Shown: positions 22,401-42,670, counted from the first letter of the stretch. The stretch is 64,000 nt of DNA from Drosophila miranda (GCF_003369915.1 NC_046673.1:15918001-15982000), one strand, 5' to 3'. Program-made: numbers and translations. The notes: generated from the letters alone by a model not told the origin.

Positions 22401-24897
22401 CTGCCTCCTGGGCCGTCACCACATTCCAGAGGCCATCGGTGCCAAAGATAAGGCATCTGCGACAAACCAAAATGGACAAACAATACATTAACATTCGGTT
22501 AATACGGCTTGTGGCAGGGACTCACCTAAACATGTTCGGGTCTATTTTAACAACCTTAACATCCGGATCAGGACTCACAACGAACTCCTTGCACCGTGAA
22601 TTGTAGCTCCAGAGATCGCCCAAGGAGCGGGCCACTGCCAAAAAGGGTATATCGTCGATAACCGTACGCCGACGGATGGGACCACGATGCTGGGGATCCC
22701 GTGGCCGATTCCAGACCACACGCGGCACACCACTCTTGATGGCCACCATACCGCCGGACCGCTGGATGCGTGACTTCTCCTCGTGCGACTCCGGTTTGTG
22801 GTCGGTCGTCAGCTGTTTGGCCCGCCACTGGCGTTCGTTTGGCTGCTGGTAGCCCAGCACAATACCCGAATCACCCACATGACCGATGTAGATCTTCTCG
22901 CGTCGCATAAAGGCCACCGTTGCCGTTGTGCCAGCCGTGCTCAGGTGTCCGTTGGCGGTGCGTGGCCATTTATCTGCAGGAAATCAAAAAAAAAAATAAT
23001 AATAATAACAGAATGGAATGAGGTGGGTGTATGAGTGTATAAGTATTTGTTTGTTATTCCGGTCAGAGGGCATACGGTGGAAATGGGGACACTTATTTTT
23101 CCCCTCTTGGTTTTCTCTTTTGTCTTGTCTCTTTTTTGTTGTTGTTCGTTTTTTTGAGCTTCTTTTCTTTAATGGCCGTTGCGTTTTTTGAAACGCCTTC
23201 ACGTGTGTGTGCATGTGTTTATAGAGTGGTGCTGCTCGAACTCATTGGGGGCCAACGCATACCAACACTCGCAGCGGGGTTGCCATGCTTGCTGAGAGTA
23301 CAGCCATATGGCAAGGCCTGTGGAATATTCCATTCCCGCTACGTTGTTGCTGTGTTGTGTGTATGTAGAGAGCGCGCCAGAAACACAAACACAAGCACAC
23401 ACATGCACACATTTTAAGCGGATGGGGTTTTTTTGTGTGTGTGTGTGGGCAGACAATAGAGATGAGCGTAAGTTGCGATTGTTGAGTCATCGTCGCACAG
23501 CACAGTTGCATAATTACTAGAGGTGAACAAATGTGAATATAATGATTATTTTCGCGGATATCATATCGACAAGTTTTGAATGGGGGTTGCGGGCAGTGCT
23601 GTATCCTCACCACTTTTCGATGTGCGTGACCTGACACGACCCAGTCAATATTCCGTGACTCAATGCTGCCCATCTCTATTGCCGCTCTGCTTTGGTTTAT
23701 AATTATCGTTGTTTTTCAGCTCTCGTTCGCTCTCTCCCTCTCTCTTTCCACGGCCTTTGCCGTTGTGTTTTTTCTGTGTAATTATTTGTGTGTGCTGCTG
23801 CTCTTACCTTGCTCCCGCCACATTGCAAAGTGCGTGGCTATGTAGCCCTCGCGTATGGCTTTCAGCACATCCTCATCGTTGTCCGACCAGAACTGCTTCT
23901 GCCTCACAATCTCCAGCATCAGGTGTTCCTTGGCAAAGAGGGCGGCCTCGGGTCCGCCATGGCCATCATAGATCCCAAAGAAGGCGTACTCCAGCTCGTG
24001 GGTGAGCGGCGACTCCTGGTAGGCCACAGAGAATTGATCCTCCATGTATTTGCGTCCTCCCTGGCTGCATTGGCCCGTAACCCGCATATTAACGCCCAGT
24101 GTGGAGCTGGGTGTGGGCGAGGATTCGATGCTGGGTGTACTGCTGGGGCTGCGGCTGTCGCCTGTGCTGCCGTTGCTGCTACTGAGGGCTTCGGTACGGG
24201 GCGGCACTATGGCCTTCGGTTTCCGTTGACGACTCTGTGCCCCACCGCCGCCGCGGGAACGGGCATCCATGTCCAAGGCTGCAGCGGTGCTGCGGCAACG
24301 CAGCGTTTTGGTGGTAAACGAGGGCGACGGCCTCGATGTGTGTGAGTCCTCGGCAAATAAATCGAGCTCCTCTTCCTGTGTGGTCTCCTCGCTAGTCGAA
24401 AGACTGCCACATGCGGTGGCGGTGGCGTCGGCTGCTAATCCCGCCTCAACAGCATTCGTTTCCAGTGCTGGTTGATGGTTGCCGATGAGGCGAGAGCAGC
24501 GACGGGCCGACCCAGAGCCCTGTGTCAGTGGGGGGCACATTGCTGGCTGCTGCTGCCGGGGACTGACAGCGAGGCATGGCGTGGTGGATGAGGGTGAATC
24601 CGTATAGTAGTTGATGATGTCGTACTCAAGCTCGGTCGTCTTCACGGCAGGCACAGCCTGTGGAACAGCGGGCACTGGGGCCTGGGCTGCATGCTGTATA
24701 GCAGCTATTGATATGGGCCGCACCACTGACCGTTCGATTGCGGATTTGATGAGGCATCTGTTTTTTGCGGCTATGGCGCTGCTGATACTGCTTCTGTTGC
24801 CTTGCAATGATGTCGTCGCCGATGCAGATAGGGACGTACAGGTGGACGTTGCTCTAGTTGTTCGCACTGTGGTCGTCGCTTGCATGGTGGGCCACAT
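19405..24897 (-). CDS. Pp2C1: PP2C-type Ser/Thr phosphatase, PPM1D/WIP1-like, with very long C-terminal extension
   Basis: Exons 24897-23808, 22973-22526 and 22456-19405 join in phase to about 1529 residues. The PPM catalytic domain spans about 270-600, with the metal-binding motifs MED (285-287), DGHGG (311-315) and GTDGLWN (518-524), plus HVGDSG, ARSLGDLW and RADNTS. The segment RVVWNRPRD...TVIDDIPFLA matches the PPM1D/WIP1 subfamily, whose members dephosphorylate stress-kinase and DNA-damage-response targets as Mn/Mg-dependent enzymes. The N-terminal 270 residues are Ser/Thr/Ala-rich. The C-terminal 900 residues are low-complexity (Glu, Gln, Ser, Ala, Gly), including Pro-Glu repeats (EPEPEPEPEPE). 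The start at 24897 has good context (AAAATGT); a second Met four residues on is possible. The gene converges on X11L and lies upstream of ctp on the opposite strand. Confidence 0.9.
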
Positions 24898-25861
24898 TTT
24901 TGTTTATATTATTGCGGCCGATGCGAGGTTCTTCTTCTTCCTCCTGCCTGCTGGTGCTGCTTCGTGGATGTTGTTGTTGTGTCCAGATGTTGTTGGAGTT
25001 GTTGCTGCTCTGCTAGTAGATGTCTTCCATCCGCAGTGTTGTAATTTCTGATGACATTTGCCACTAGACGACAACCGTAAAATAAAACGAGCCAAACGGA
25101 CTGACTGGCAACTCCTCGCTTATCGAACCGATTGTTGTCCCGTTCTAACATGGAATCCGCCAGCCAATACAATGTGTGCTGTGCTGTCGCTGGGGGTTAA
25201 AGCGAGACGCCTACTGTGCGTCTCGGCTATACTATTTGCCTTTCCTTTTGCTCTGGGCGTGTGTGTTTGTCGGTTTGTTTGCCTTGTCCGTGTATGTATG
25301 CGTGTGTTCCATCTATGTAGCTTTTAATTTGTACTGCCTGTCCATCGCCGCCAAATTGCTTTTCTGCTTCTTCTTGCTCTTTGAATCGAACATACACTGT
25401 TTGTTCAAATTCAATTTGTAATAATATAGCTGAGAATGGGGGGGGGGGATAGACCGTATATCGGGTATTCTCTAGGATAGAACTCAATGCCACAGCTGAG
25501 GCCCACAGTTTCACCTTGGCGCTGGATGTACAGGGATATACAGGGTTTCGATTCGTTGTCTGTGATGGGTTGGATAAAGAGCGCGCGCCGAAGATACGAA
25601 ACTCGTTTACACCGTGTCTCTTCCTCTTCTTAAATCGCATAGGTGGTGTTGTTGTTGCAGCGTCGTTTTCTATCACTGCCGTTCTTCTTGTTTTCAATCA
25701 TTTTCGTTCGTTTAGAGGTTTTGGATTTACACAATTTTCAAGTAATAGGCACGTACACAACACACACAAACGTACACACACAATAAAAAAAGTACTCAGT
25801 GGAAGTGTCGACAACAAAAACAAAGACGAGAAACCAAATAGAAAGCAACCGAACGAATTAC

Positions 25862-26200
25862 TACACATTTGCTACATAACGGACGGAAAAGGAGGGTATG
25901 GACAACACGCAAAACGGCCCAGAAAGTGCAGAGCATGCAAGGTGACAGCCACCCCATTTACGAAATGTACCATGGAGACAAAAAGCCGATTTTGAGGTGA
26001 GGTTCGTACGAACCTTTAAATTTGCCTTGGCTGCTTTCGCCTGTTGTCCATACCCCCTTTTATAGCCCATTCAAAATGACTACTCAATTTTGCGTCACAT
26101 AAGCGAGCACTTATTGATAAGATATATGGTCTGACCCTCGGAAATATACCGAAATACGTCACAAATTACAAAACATACCGTAAATATACTGACGAATTTT
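25862..26200 (-). repeat. TIR-bearing dispersed repeat, copy A
   Basis: The reverse complement aligns with 43215-43560 over more than 220 bases. The inner part (25894-26055) begins and ends with inverted copies of GGGTATGGACAACA followed by GC-AAA, like a short non-autonomous DNA element. The outer part carries GGTATATTTC and GGTCAGAC blocks. Confidence 0.7.
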
Positions 26201-26372
26201 TATTCCAGATCCATCATATTCCTCGATTTTGCTATTCGGCTTAATCTTACTAGCTTTTCCCGCCAGATATTGCTTGTTTTTAAGGCAAACTGTGGGGAAT
26301 TCACAATATTTTAGAAATGCGTTTAGCTTTTTTAAGCTGTTTTAATGTTGCCACCGGTGATATATTGTTTTG

Positions 26373-26380
26373 TATCGATA
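26373..26380. promoter_or_regulatory. DRE (TATCGATA)
   Basis: A perfect palindromic DREF site 53 bases upstream of a 61-codon ORF. Confidence 0.5.
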
Positions 26381-26432
26381 TTTTCCAATACCGCCAATAG
26401 TTCACCAGATAATTTAAAAATTCTACATTAGG

Positions 26433-26618
26433 ATGACGTTTTGTCTGTCAACAAAATCGTGTTCGCTTCGAAAAAATGTAATTCGCGCAAATTTGGAGTA
26501 CCCCAAAATATACCGATATTCATTTAATAAAATGGGAGTGAGGAGGTTTTGGAATGAGGTTTCTTTCTTTTCTGAAGCTAATCCCGCAGAGCTAGATGAG
26601 CTAATGGAAATACTGTAA
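26433..26618 (+). CDS. Candidate small ORF (61 residues), unrecognised
   Basis: ATG at 26433 to TAA at 26616-26618. A DRE lies 53 bases upstream and AATAAA 20 bases after the stop (26639-26644), so a compact single-exon gene is conceivable. The peptide has a basic N-terminus and an acidic C-terminal helix (ELDELMEIL). No family is recognised. Part of the frame coincides with an AAAATATACCG motif that recurs in non-coding parts of this window, which argues against coding. Low confidence. Confidence 0.2.
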   Translation: MTFCLSTKSCSLRKNVIRANLEYPKIYRYSFNKMGVRRFWNEVSFFSEANPAELDELMEIL

Positions 26619-28956
26619 AAAACCTTAAATATCACTTTAATAAAATATTGAAAATGTTCAGCTATTAACGTTTCTTCAAATTAAAAACAGTTATTTTTCC
26701 TTTTGAAAAAAAAACAAAAAGGTGGCAGCGGGAAAATATCGAAAATATCGGTGTGGTTTCAGTGCTGACTTTCTTCGATAGCAATATTATTTGGCTTCCA
26801 ATTTCTGGTGAGACCATGTGCTTATTAATATTTTTAATTGAAGTTTATTCAATATATTGCACCCTCGCAGTATGACCGTACTTTCGCACTTCTTTCAAAT
26901 TTGAGAAGCGTAATTTTACCGCCACGATCATCCAGCCAACAGTAGTTGTTTGCGTATTAAAAACCGTCCCGACCAAATTTATTTATTTATATATTTAATT
27001 TCGTAGACCTTAATGACCATACGATTATTTGTATATCGTTTAATTGTTTCCCGCTCTAAGATTTCGACCTAATTGTGGCCGCAAAATATATGTGTCCGAA
27101 TTATTCTTGGCACACGTTATATTAGCGTCAAATAATTTACTTTATTTGCAAGATTTAAATGAATGTTGGCACAACGGCCTGAATGGTCTGCCGGCATGCA
27201 ACCCTGCAGACCTACCGGCAAACAGTGATGCGCACCTCTCTGAAACCAGAAATCGATTTCCGATACCTTGTATAAAACAATCAAATCTCCGTAGTAATTC
27301 CAATATTTTATCTGCCAATTCATTTTCTTTGAGTGAGTACCATTTTTCTGGCCCTCCTAGAGCCAACCAAAGATATATCTACCCGGATCGACTACTCAAA
27401 CACGGGCATCACTGTTGCCAGACGCGGCCTGCCAGATGTCGTCTGCCAGACGCCGCCCAGTTCTGACCAATAGCAGGCCAGCCCGACAACATTATCGGAA
27501 TTTTCGGGGCTCGTGCGGCTTCACAAACTCGGTGCAAGTCACTTCAACAATAATATTCGAACAGTCAACGAGCTGAGTTGAGGCTTTTGTACCGGAAAGA
27601 AGTGTTGCAATCAGTAAAACAAGGCGAACACGACGAGTGCGCTTAGCGGTAAACACAAAACCTCACACAAACCCCACATACATATATGCAATTTTTTTGC
27701 GGCAAATTACAATCTAGGAAATAAATCAGTTCTGTAAATCGGTCTGTGCCGTTTTTTTTTTTTTTGCCGTGTTGAATATACTTATATGTATATTTATTTT
27801 TTGTTCGTTCTGAAGTGGCAAGACGCGGCGTGCTAAATTCTTATTGCGTGCAAAATTGCTGGAAAAAGGAACCTTTCCATATATCCCACGCGCACACACA
27901 ACACATGCACACAGAGCAGAGCCATCCCATGCATTAGGCCAACCAAAAATGTTGGGGTTTTTTCTGTCAAATTTTGTATGTACGTTTGGTCAATAGCATT
28001 ATTTTACAAAACAGTAGGTTTGATTTTCCGGTGGCAGCTGTTCAATTTGTGTGATAAAATAATACAAAACGGAAGGCAGCCAAGTTCTACTGTAATCATT
28101 GTTAGCCAAAAAGATCGCGCGCGCAATTGCAATGAATTGCAAATAATAATTCAGGTAAGTGCTAAATTCTGCCCAAAAGGCAAGTGAATGTGTGAGTGTG
28201 TGAGAATGTTCTCAGGTCTTGGTCGGTGGGTGGTGGGCTGAGGGATTGTGCAATGTACGTGTATAATTATTGGGAACGCTGCATCATCGGGCACTGCATT
28301 GTGTAGCCGACCAAAAAAAGCACGCCGAATTCCCATAGTGCGCTGCGATGCGGTGCGGCTTTTGCACGGAGACACACAAACACGAGAGCTCCTGGCGTCG
28401 CACCAGCACCAGAAGCGCGAAAGAGATGAAAGACATTTCAGCACTGCAGTTTCGCTGCCGCAGTCAGCGTCGCTGCCCACGCACTGTTTGCGAATTTGGG
28501 GTTTTAGTTATTTTTGTTGGTTTTTAATCGAAATTAAAACATGAAATATGCATAAATGATATAATAGTTTGAGAAGAGGCGTACAAAATCCAGTTTTCGC
28601 TTCAGTGACGTCAGCGCGGGCATTTCGGAAAAAAGGTAGACCGCCTCCAGCTCCGAGCTCCCCCGCGACTTGTACAATTCTTTTGAATATTTCGCCTAAT
28701 CCGATCTGTTGTCTGGCTAATTTATTCATAGAAGTCGGCAGCGCAGCAATTATGGTCGTCTGTGGTTTCCGTTTTGTGTTTTGTGTTTTCTTGTTTGGAA
28801 GTTTCCAGACCCTGTCCACACAATATTTTGCCCCAAGATTGATATTTGGATAATTGTGGTCGGAGGGATGGGGGAGTGCAATTTATGTAAAATTAGTCAT
28901 TAGAAAGAGGTACATAGGTACAATCCACACATACATATGCACATCTGTAAATCTAT

Positions 28957-28957
<1 letters not shown>

Positions 28958-28998
<41 letters not shown>
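28958..28998. repeat. (AT)n microsatellite
   Basis: About 20 tandem AT dinucleotides. Confidence 0.95.
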
Positions 28999-29000
<2 letters not shown>

Positions 29001-30921
29001 CATTGGTGTACAGATTTGACAGATGTCCCGTTTTATTTACAAATATGTAGATAAAGATATCCTTTCTTTTTACTTCAGTATTCTGTATATATTTCCATTA
29101 GTACTACTACTGGTTATTCCGAATATTTCATTGTGTATTTTTCAACTGGATTAAATATCAAAATTTAAGGACCCCCGGTAAAGGAAATTCGAACTCTGCC
29201 TCTAATTAGGCAAGTGACGGCCGGACAACTAGCGTGGATACTGCTCCTCAGGTAACGGAAAGGGTACACAGGGGAAGTCTATGATGGTAATTTCCGACAG
29301 ATCCGACATATTGTCGGTAGTGAATGATGGACTGAGACAGAGAAGGACATTAAAATCGCGCGTTTTCCCGCTCGCCACCGCTCGCGTGAATGGCATCGAA
29401 TTGCAAAAAGCTCTGTGGCCCGTAATGAAAGGCAAAAAACACACACACACACACACAGATACGCGTGCAATAGCGGGAAATTCTATTACCTGACGGTGCA
29501 GTCGCTCTCTCTCTCTCTCTCTCTCCATCTCTATCTCTATCTCTGTGTGTGTGTCTACTCAGGAGAGGAAACGCGTGTCCGCCTGCCATTTATAATTTCA
29601 TTTCCCTCACACACATACAAAGTTTCGCGCTTAGAGTTTTTTGTTATTAATAATTATGATATTTCCTGACCCTTTTGTCCGGCTCTTCTGTGTATGTGTG
29701 TGGGTGCGTGTGACGGAGAGGGACAGAACGTCTCCGTTTGTCCAACTGTCAATGCAATTTCTAATTGACTTTTCAGGAGAGCAGAAGAAGAGCCGTCACC
29801 AGTCAATCGCTCATATGTGAGTGCGTTTCGCTGTGTGTGTGCGTGTGTCAGTATGCCCACTCCCAATTGGATTGATACTAATTGTTGCTTGTCTTGTGAG
29901 ATTTCTCTTCTTGAATTATTACCGATTGGCATTTAGCATTTGTAACCGTTTCAGTTTATCCCCTTCCTCTCTCTCTCTCTCTCTCCCTCCGCCCGTCACT
30001 AGCAAAGAGCACTCTAGTGCCACCCCTCTGTCTCTCTCTCTCTCGCGCTCTCGCTGTCTCGTCTTTCTAAAGTGCATTTATTTGCTATTTGTTTTTCGTT
30101 TTTTCTATGTTTCTTTGGCTAATAAGCAATGCCATGGGCGCGCGCAAAAGTATGCTACTACAACAAAATGAGCATCGAGGTCCAGTCGCTCATTGGAAAG
30201 GGGGGCGGGGGAGGTTATGGTGTGGTGGGAATGTGAGTCCTTGGATTGAGCCTTGAATTTGAATTAGTTGTTGTGTGTTCGTTCCCCTCCTTTGCTTGCT
30301 TGCTTGCTTGCGCGTCCTTGGTTAACGGTTATGGCCACACTCAACTGGCTGTGTTAGAGGGAAATGGCTATCGAGCTGGCCTCAAGGCCATGCAACGTTG
30401 CTGTTGGGATGCTGGTATGCTGAATGCTGCCACTGCCACACTTGCTCTTGCGCTTTTGCTCCAGCTCTCTCTCGCTCTCGCTCTCTGTCTCTTTCTGTCT
30501 TTCATTTCCTCTCTTGCGTTGCAGTATTGCACGCTAATTGGTTGCAGTGGTGTGGGTGTGGGTGGGGGTGCGGGTCTGACGTCCATCCAGCTCTGATATT
30601 TGATTTGTAATACTCCTTGTACGTATGTATGTACGGGTCTGGCTCTGTTGCCCTGTTCTATAATTAAGTTTTGAGGCCTGGGCTGATGGATGGCTGATGC
30701 GTGAGGGGCCCTGTCCCCGCTCTGCCTCCCTCCACTGCCGCCCATAAAAGTATGCAGCAGCCAGCCTCCAATGCGCCTGCGTTTATGTGTGGGATATGTG
30801 TGTGTGGGTTGTATGTGTGTGTGGGCTGGTGTTTCTGCAGTGCCTAACCCGATTATGAGCCGCATTTTTAATTACATTCCCCCTTCCCATATACGAAATG
30901 TGCAACAAGATGTTAATTATT

Positions 30922-30922
<1 letters not shown>

Positions 30923-30954
<32 letters not shown>
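30923..30954. repeat. (TC)n microsatellite
   Basis: About 16 TC dinucleotides just upstream of the ctp start-codon exon; it may act as an extended polypyrimidine tract. Confidence 0.9.
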
Positions 30955-30956
<2 letters not shown>

Positions 30957-31037
30957 ACAGTGGTGCTCATCGGTTCTCTCTTTCGTTGCAGTTACCGACG
31001 ATTCAGCAGCTAAATAGCAATCACAATTAAAGCGTAA

Positions 31038-38028
<6,991 letters not shown>

Positions 38029-38889
38029 AGTATTGTCGAGTCGGATGCGGTGGTGGTCGGGAGGCTGATGGCCGAGCAGCAGCTGTTGCAGCAACACCAA
38101 CAACAACAACAACATACACAACATCAACACCAGCAACAGCAGCATCCATCAGTGGACGATGAACAAGAACAACAAGAAGAACAACAACACAAAAGCCAAC
38201 AACAGGAGCAGCATCCCCAACAAGATGTGGATCCACAACATCAGAGGGTGGCACAGGAACAGGAACAGGAACAAGAACAGCCAAGGGATGTGGAAATGAT
38301 GCATCAAAAGCAGGCAGATGATGGTGAAGACACACAAAAAGAACAACAACCTCTACAGCAGCACCATCACACGGATCAACAATTGGAGACGGATATGGAA
38401 CTAGATCCGGACCTAGACTTTGAACAGGATGATATGGAGGACATGGAATACGAGGATGAAGAAGATGTCGAAGTCGATGTGGATGTTGATGTCGATGTCG
38501 ATGTCGATGAAGAGGTGGTGGGCAACGACAACGAGGAGGAGTTTGAGGAAGAGGATGAGGATGAAGACACAGATGATGGCACCATTGTCGAGGACAGTGA
38601 TGCCACCAGTTGCAGCAGTTGTCGTCGCGCCGAATTGGAGGAGCTGCAGCAGCTTCAACAACAACAGCAGGAGGAGGAGGAGCTACTTCAACAACAACAA
38701 CAACAACAACAACAGCAGCAGCAGGAACTGGGGCAAGTGGCAGCGGTACCTGCTGCTGTGGCTCCACCTCCTGTTGCACCTGATCAGGAGGACGACGACG
38801 ACGACGACGACGAAGAGGAAGAAGAACACGAAGACGAGGATCTGGATGTGGATGTCGATGTCGAGCTGCCATCAGAACACGGTGCCTAG
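38029..38889 (+). CDS. In-frame ORF immediately 3' of the ctp stop (Gln-rich/acidic, 286 codons)
   Basis: After the ctp TAA the same frame runs open to TAG at 38887-38889. The first in-frame ATG is at 38064 or later (LMAEQQLLQ), giving about 274 residues if translated separately. Composition: poly-Gln blocks, then acidic blocks with Val-Asp repeats (VDVDVDVDVDVDE), a short non-repetitive cysteine-bearing stretch (SDATSCSSCRRAELEELQQL), another Gln block and an Asp/Glu tail. Within repeats the variation is mostly at third positions of this frame (GTC/GTG/GTT, GAT/GAC, GAA/GAG, CAA/CAG), as expected for a constrained protein. CAN and GAN repeats also keep other frames open, so openness alone is weak evidence. 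It could be 3' UTR, a readthrough extension of LC8, a second cistron, or an exon reached by alternative splicing. Confidence 0.4.
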   Translation, partial: SIVESDAVVVGRLMAEQQLLQQHQQQQQHTQHQHQQQQHPSVDDEQEQQEEQQHKSQQQEQHPQQDVDPQHQRVAQEQEQEQEQPRDVEMMHQKQADDGEDTQKEQQPLQQHHHTDQQLETDMELDPDLDFEQDDMEDMEYEDEEDVEVDVDVDVDVDVDEEVVGNDNEEEFEEEDEDEDTDDGTIVEDSDATSCSSCRRAELEELQQLQQQQQEEEELLQQQQQQQQQQQQELGQVAAVPAAVAPPPVAPDQEDDDDDDDEEEEEHEDEDLDVDVDVELPSEHGA

Positions 38890-39255
38890 GATCCTCCACA
38901 ACACTTATGGTTCCATATACGCAAATCAATCTCCAAAACGCACACACACACACACACACACACACTCCACAGCAGAATGTTCGTCCGTGTGTGGCATGGT
39001 GCAAATGAACGAAATACCCAAAATTTGTTGCTTTGGTATTTCGATCATTGATTGATCCACACGAATCACAGACACAGAGACACAAGCATCCAAAATTTTG
39101 GAAAAAATAACTTTTTGCAAAACACACACGAATACACACACCCAAAATACACCGCTAGATAGATCCGATTATATATTTATTATAGATGAAGATCGTAGTA
39201 GGACCAACGCCGTTTTATCATCATTCCCCCATCCGGCAACAACCACCAACACGAT

Positions 39256-39287
<32 letters not shown>

Positions 39288-42200
39288 GTGAATTTCGCCC
39301 TATTATTATGTATTTGAGAATTGTTTTATTGATTGATCGATTGATATGTTGTATACATAAATGCAAACACTCACACACACACGCAGACTGATCGATTGAT
39401 ATGTTGTATACATAAATGCAAACACTCACACACACACACTCAGATTGATTGATTGATATGTTGTATACATAAATGCAAACACTCACACACACACTCAGAT
39501 TGATTGATATGATTGTACACACACAACAAAAAAACAAAACAAAAAATAATTATTGAATTTGTTCTGTTTTGAAGACATTAAAATGATTTGCATAAACCTC
39601 CAATCACGATTAAAAATGATGTTAAACTTGAATGAAACAAAATGCCATTTTTTTTTTATTTTTTTGCACACTTCCCTCCTACCCCCATTTAGCCCTACCC
39701 CTTAGGTATAATTTCCCCCCGTCCGAACCACCAATCCCAGAAGGAGAAGATGAATCGTTGGCAGGCAGGCAGGGAGGCAGCATGTAGCAAATGGAAAGAA
39801 CCATAAAAAAATCAAAATGATAAAAGAAAACGAAATAAAAAAACTAAAACAAAAGGACACTGAACAGAACAGAACACACCACACACACACACAGACACAC
39901 ACACACACAGACACAACATAAAAGAACATTCAAGTACAGGCAAAAGCACACAAACCACCACTACACCCGATTTTACAGCAGCTAACGCCGCGCTAAGCAA
40001 AGGATAAGCAAAATAAAGGATACAAAACGCAAAACGAGAACTCTTAGCAACAAACAAATAAAAAGATGGACAACAACTTGATCAAAAAAATCATTGCAAT
40101 TGCAAAATAATTGTAAACGAAATTGAATTGAAGCCGCAGAATATTAATCATCATTTATCATGTTCTCATTTATTTACAAAATGTATTTTAATTTGGATAA
40201 AAAAAAAACAAGAAACAGCTACATAGTCAAATGGCAACAACCACAGACAGACACACACATATTTTGTGCATCAAAACCACGAGAAAAAGAGCAAACGGAA
40301 CAACTTAATAGATATTTATACACATACGTTATAATATAGATGTACTGTATTTGTGTATTTCATTGCTATTGAGGCCCCGAAATCGCGGCTCCTCCCAATA
40401 CAAAAGAGAAAAGAACATTGGAGAGGAGTCATGGCATTGGTAAAGCATAAAGCATATTGGATATGATATGATCCATCCACAGAACCAGAAAGGAAACAGA
40501 TTTTTGGGCAGCAAAAAACGGAAAAGGAAAACATTGGCAAAAACCAGAAATGAAAGTCAAAGTAAAAGTAAAAGTAATCAACAAAAAACCGGGAAACACA
40601 ACCCAAGAAAAATATATATTGTAATTATTCTCTTGTCGTTTACATAAATGTGTGCTATATATGTTATATATGTGTACTTCCAATTGGATTTATGTTGTCG
40701 GGGGAACAGCTAACCCGAAGCAAAGTAAAACACAAGAAAAAAAAATACCACATGCAATTTAAACCAAAACCAAATTAAGAGAATAGACAAATATGTGAGT
40801 GGAAAAGAGGAGAACAAACTAAAATCAAGCAAAACCTTTTTTTCACACACAAAAAGACAGAGAGCGAGAAAATCAGTGGGTGTTAAATGGAATGGAAAAC
40901 ATAAGTAAATTAAACAAATTTGTGTAAAATAAGCAACAAAAAAAACCTTAAGAAAAAAACCTACTCAAAAGCTTAATACGTAATTTCCTAAAAGAAAACC
41001 AAGAAACAAACAAAAAATAATAAAGCGGAAACACTGAATAACCGAAAATCAGGCGGCATTTCGCAGCACTGGCACTACACAAACAAAAACCATTACACAA
41101 CACTTCCACGCACACATTTACCGTTACTTTTGCACACACCACCGCACCAAGCTCTATTTGCTATTTGCGTTCTTTTCAAATTATTGCTCAGCACGAATTT
41201 CCTTGGAACACGGACTTTTTATGCTAACGGTAAGATGTCCTCCTCCCCCCGCCACCACACACATTCCCATCCCCTCACAAGTGCATAATTTCAGAATAAC
41301 CAAAGTAAAAAAAAAAAGCAAAAACAAAAAAGGTAAAATACACATACACGGAACACATGGAAAAAACCAAATTTTTTTCTTTAATAAGAATTTCTAAGAA
41401 AAAGCATAACAAGATATGGAGCAGATGATGATGATATGTGAAGGAAACCAAGAAAAACAACACAACAAAACACACATGAGGACTTCTAATAAGTGTTTAT
41501 ATATACAACAACAACAACAGCAACAACAAATATATATATATAAATATATGTATATACATATGTATACATATTAAAGATTAAAGAGCATAATTTTTTGTCA
41601 TAATGCAGAATATTTGCATGCCATTGTGCATGAGAAACCAATTTTTGATGTAACAGAAACAAAACAAAAACAAAAAAAATTTGAAAAAAAACCAGGGCAG
41701 AAAGTAAAGGAAAAGAAACCCGAAAGCAGGATAGCAAATGAGAAAAATGAGTCATAGAAAAAGGGGCTTTGAATTGGTCAAGCCAGAGCGGGACAGACAG
41801 ATAGATAGACAGACGGACGGTACTGGACGGCGAGAGTAAGCGAGACGGACAGGACAGCATCACTGTAGTGGGCGCTGTGCAGGCGATGATTATAACAAAA
41901 TGAAGAGAGAGAAAGAGCGAGCAGAGCATGTTTGAAGACTAGAATTTTAATCTCTTGGTTTTGACTTCTTTAAACCCAATCCATTGGCAGACTAATACCT
42001 TACCCTTTTCGTTTAACCAAAAGCCTTATACTTATACTTTTATTTTTTTGGTTTTGCAAGAAAATTTTACTTGATCCATGGGTAGACTCTCTCGGAACTC
42101 AAATCTTGTAGCTGCCATTTCTTAAACAAAACAGAAAGTATAATAGAATATATTCCACAAAAACAAAAGAAAACATAAAATTACAACTAGTTTAAACTTA

Positions 42201-42670
42201 GTTTGTAACCATATTTATTTCGTATCGAGAAACGTGCTCTCTCTATGTTATTTATTCTACTTCTAGTTCTGCTGGTTTTTGTGCAAGAAATAAACATTAC
42301 TTAAGTTTTTGTAAGAGATTAGTGAATTATGTGAGAAGCGTGAAGCGATATTGAAGAAAATGAAATGATGGAGAATATGATGGGAATTTCAAGTAAGCAT
42401 ACGAGTAAGACAAACAAAGAAAGCAAAAGAAACAAAAACCAAATTGAGATCTTCAATGTGAAATAAAACTACTTCTTTGAGACCGGGGATGAGTATGTGT
42501 TTTTATTTCTGGAGAAAGGATAAGGGTTCGTTTTTCTGCAGAATAACCAAGATTTGTGCTACCAATGCAGCGGAACGAATAATTAAAATAGATCAAATAT
42601 TGCCTTTTATTAAGGCTGCCATTACAATTGTTACAAGATCCACAAACAGACAGCATACATTACAAATCTC
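38890..42670 (+). other. ctp: ctp 3' UTR and downstream AT-rich region
   Basis: A-rich sequence with CA runs at 38941-38965 and 39264-39288, a minisatellite of about 56-bp units (39329-39516), and many AATAAA-like hexamers. No coding exon is supported. Confidence 0.5.
39329..39516. repeat. Minisatellite of about 55-57 bp units
   Basis: TGTTGTATACATAAATGCAA followed by ACACTC and a CA run starts at about 39347, 39402 and 39459. A fourth unit is partial. Confidence 0.9.

Larger units (their letters stand above)
24898..27500. other. Pp2C1 5' region and spacer towards ctp
   Basis: Contains the presumed Pp2C1 5' UTR and promoter, a G-run near 25438-25449, the TIR-bearing repeat (25862-26200), a DRE at 26373-26380 followed by a small ORF, and AT-rich sequence. 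No recognised gene. Confidence 0.5.

Noticed and set aside
25516..25995. 159-codon plus-strand open frame
   Set aside because: Runs through the dispersed repeat copy A and lacks domain or codon-pattern support.
27044..27466. 140-codon plus-strand open frame upstream of ctp
   Set aside because: It begins without an ATG, has no recognisable domain, and lies in a likely promoter/UTR region.
29229..29528. Minus-strand ORF ending in an acidic/proline-rich 26-residue peptide
   Set aside because: Most of it is translated GA/CA repeat; the short distinct end is too small to judge.
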